From Clostridiales bacterium (GTDB taxonomy: Bacteria; Bacillota; Clostridia; Christensenellales; CAG-1252): a stretch of DNA of 5,880 nucleotides. Both the position numbers and the translations under genes were made by a program. The stretch lies in the NCBI GenBank assembly GCA_003445835.1, contig DMCI01000080.1, positions 1 through 5,880 on the forward strand, read 5' to 3'. Numbering within the stretch: position 1 is the stretch's first letter; each line of letters starts with the position of its first letter. The notes beneath the pieces are model-generated. The model searched no databases. It was given only the letters and a program-made list of their open reading frames with translations, and was not told the DNA's origin. Positions 5,108-5,880 of the stretch are shown in pieces.

Positions 5108-5704
5108 ATGAACGAAAAAACGTTGAACAAAGTTAACGAATTGTTTGAGTTTATCCGCCGTTTTCAACGTGAAAACGGTTTTCCTCCGACGGTCAGAGAG
5201 ATTCAACGCGGATTTGGCATCAAATCCACGGCGTCCGTTGCGTATTATTTGGATCAATTGGAAGCGGAAAATTTGATCAAACGCTCAAAACAGAAAAAGC
5301 GTTGTATCGAACTTGTCGGCGGAGTCAAAGCGGATCAAGTACCTTTACTTGGTGAGATCGCCGCCGGAACACCCATTTTTGCCGTGGAAAACGTCGACTC
5401 CTATTTGCCTTTGCCGCAAGGTTTTTTCGGCGCTTCCGCACCGCTTTTTATGCTTAAAGTTCGCGGTAACAGTATGATCGAAGTCGGCATCAACGACGGA
5501 GATTTCGTCGTGATCCGCAAGCAGGAAACTGCCGAAAACGGCACGATTGCCGCGGTTTTGATCGACAACGAGGTCACGCTAAAGCGTTTTTATAAAGAAA
5601 AAGATCGTTTCCGTTTGCATCCCGAAAATAAGGAAATGCAAGATATCATTACCGAAAACGCCGTGATTTTGGGCGTTTTGACGGGGCTGATCCGTCGTTA
5701 TTGA
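5108..5704 (+). CDS. lexA: LexA, SOS-response transcriptional repressor (self-cleaving)
   Basis: LexA represses DNA-damage genes until RecA filaments trigger its self-cleavage. The protein has 198 residues, normal for the family. The N-terminal winged helix covers about residues 1-68 (PPTVREIQRGFGIKS, then VAYYLDQLEAENLI). The cleavage site is A86-G87 in LLGEIAAGTPI, and the catalytic pair is S122 (VRGNSMIE) and K159 (EVTLKRFY). The residue before the catalytic serine is Asn, where many relatives have Asp or Glu; the serine and lysine are intact, so activity is expected. The start is fixed by an in-frame TGA five codons upstream and by the absence of any other ATG nearby; there is no Shine-Dalgarno site. 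Two LexA boxes upstream indicate autoregulation. The last seven bases overlap the convergent gene. Confidence 0.96.
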   Translation: MNEKTLNKVNELFEFIRRFQRENGFPPTVREIQRGFGIKSTASVAYYLDQLEAENLIKRSKQKKRCIELVGGVKADQVPLLGEIAAGTPIFAVENVDSYLPLPQGFFGASAPLFMLKVRGNSMIEVGINDGDFVVIRKQETAENGTIAAVLIDNEVTLKRFYKEKDRFRLHPENKEMQDIITENAVILGVLTGLIRRY

Positions 5705-5880
5705 TAAAACTCCTCAATACAACGCAATACCGCCAGTTTGATATGTTCGTAAGTCAAGCCGCCTTGTACGTAAGCGATATAAGGAGGTTTGATCGGCGCG
5801 TCCGCCGTGAGTTCAAGCGATGCGCCGCCTACGAAGGTCCCCGCCGCCATAATGACCGGCTCGCGGTAGCCCGGCATATC
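5698..5880 (-). CDS. ynbB: Methionine gamma-lyase-like PLP-dependent protein (YnbB / 'aluminum resistance' family), C-terminal fragment
   Basis: Only the last 60 residues and the TAA are inside the window; the gene begins beyond base 5880. The visible segment reads DMPGYREPVIMAAGTFVGGA, then ASLELTADAPIKPPYIAYVQ and GGLTYEHIKLAVLRCI. I recognise this as the C-terminal hallmark of the Met_gamma_lyase/YnbB family of cystathionine-beta-lyase-like, PLP-dependent proteins, whose substrate is not well defined. The catalytic lysine lies upstream of what can be seen. Members are often found near glnR or lexA in Bacilli and Clostridia, which fits the position. The stop codon (5700-5698) lies within the last codons of lexA, so the two genes converge and overlap by seven bases. 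Confidence 0.85.
   Translation of the reverse strand, partial: DMPGYREPVIMAAGTFVGGASLELTADAPIKPPYIAYVQGGLTYEHIKLAVLRCIEEFYQ

Noticed and set aside
5119..5124. TTG at codon 6 of lexA as an alternative start
   Set aside because: There is no ribosome site before it, and the ATG at 5108 gives the usual N-terminal length for LexA.

Overview
The window looks like chromosomal, housekeeping DNA from a low-to-mid GC Gram-positive bacterium, most likely an uncultured member of the Clostridia. The evidence is the dnaX-ybaB-recR cluster, LexA boxes of the Bacillus/Clostridium type (GAAC-N4-GTTC), a XerS-like solo tyrosine recombinase, and lexA lying next to a YnbB-type PLP enzyme. No insertion sequence, tRNA, rRNA, CRISPR array or prophage was seen.

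Layout. Positions 1-2291 (+) hold a tightly packed replication/repair operon. It contains the 3' four-fifths of dnaX (clamp-loader tau/gamma, cut by the window edge), ybaB (nucleoid-associated protein, overlapping dnaX by 1 base) and recR (starting directly after the ybaB stop). A strong bidirectional hairpin terminator (2305-2335) closes this operon and also the convergent gene that follows. Positions 2341-3693 (-) encode an unusual PadR-type regulator: an N-terminal winged helix, a long acidic low-complexity linker and four C-terminal membrane helices, starting at TTG. A 291-bp AT-rich intergenic region (3694-3984) holds divergent sigma-A-type promoters, a possible long leader and several small repeats. 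Positions 3985-5040 (+) encode a XerS/XerC/D-like tyrosine recombinase with all catalytic residues, and 5108-5704 (+) encode LexA. The last 183 bases (-) are the C-terminal end of a methionine-gamma-lyase-like (YnbB) protein that converges on lexA and overlaps its stop codon.

How the genes relate. DnaX, YbaB, RecR, the Xer recombinase and LexA all serve replication, recombination and damage response, although they form at least two transcription units. lexA carries two LexA boxes 21 bp apart, one over its -35, so it should be autorepressed. The most interesting regulatory signal is that xer and lexA share almost the same promoter-to-start geometry: TTTACA, 17-bp spacer ending TGA, a TAAACT or TATACT -10, 6 bases, then ATG. 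The predicted +1 is therefore the A of the start codon. In each case an in-frame stop lies within or beside the -10 and leaves no room for a Shine-Dalgarno site, so both genes are predicted to make leaderless mRNAs.

No wholly new system is evident. The best leads are the paired leaderless genes, the membrane-tethered PadR regulator, a divergent TOPRIM motif in RecR, and a seven-A run at the domain III/linker junction of dnaX that could allow a gamma-like product.
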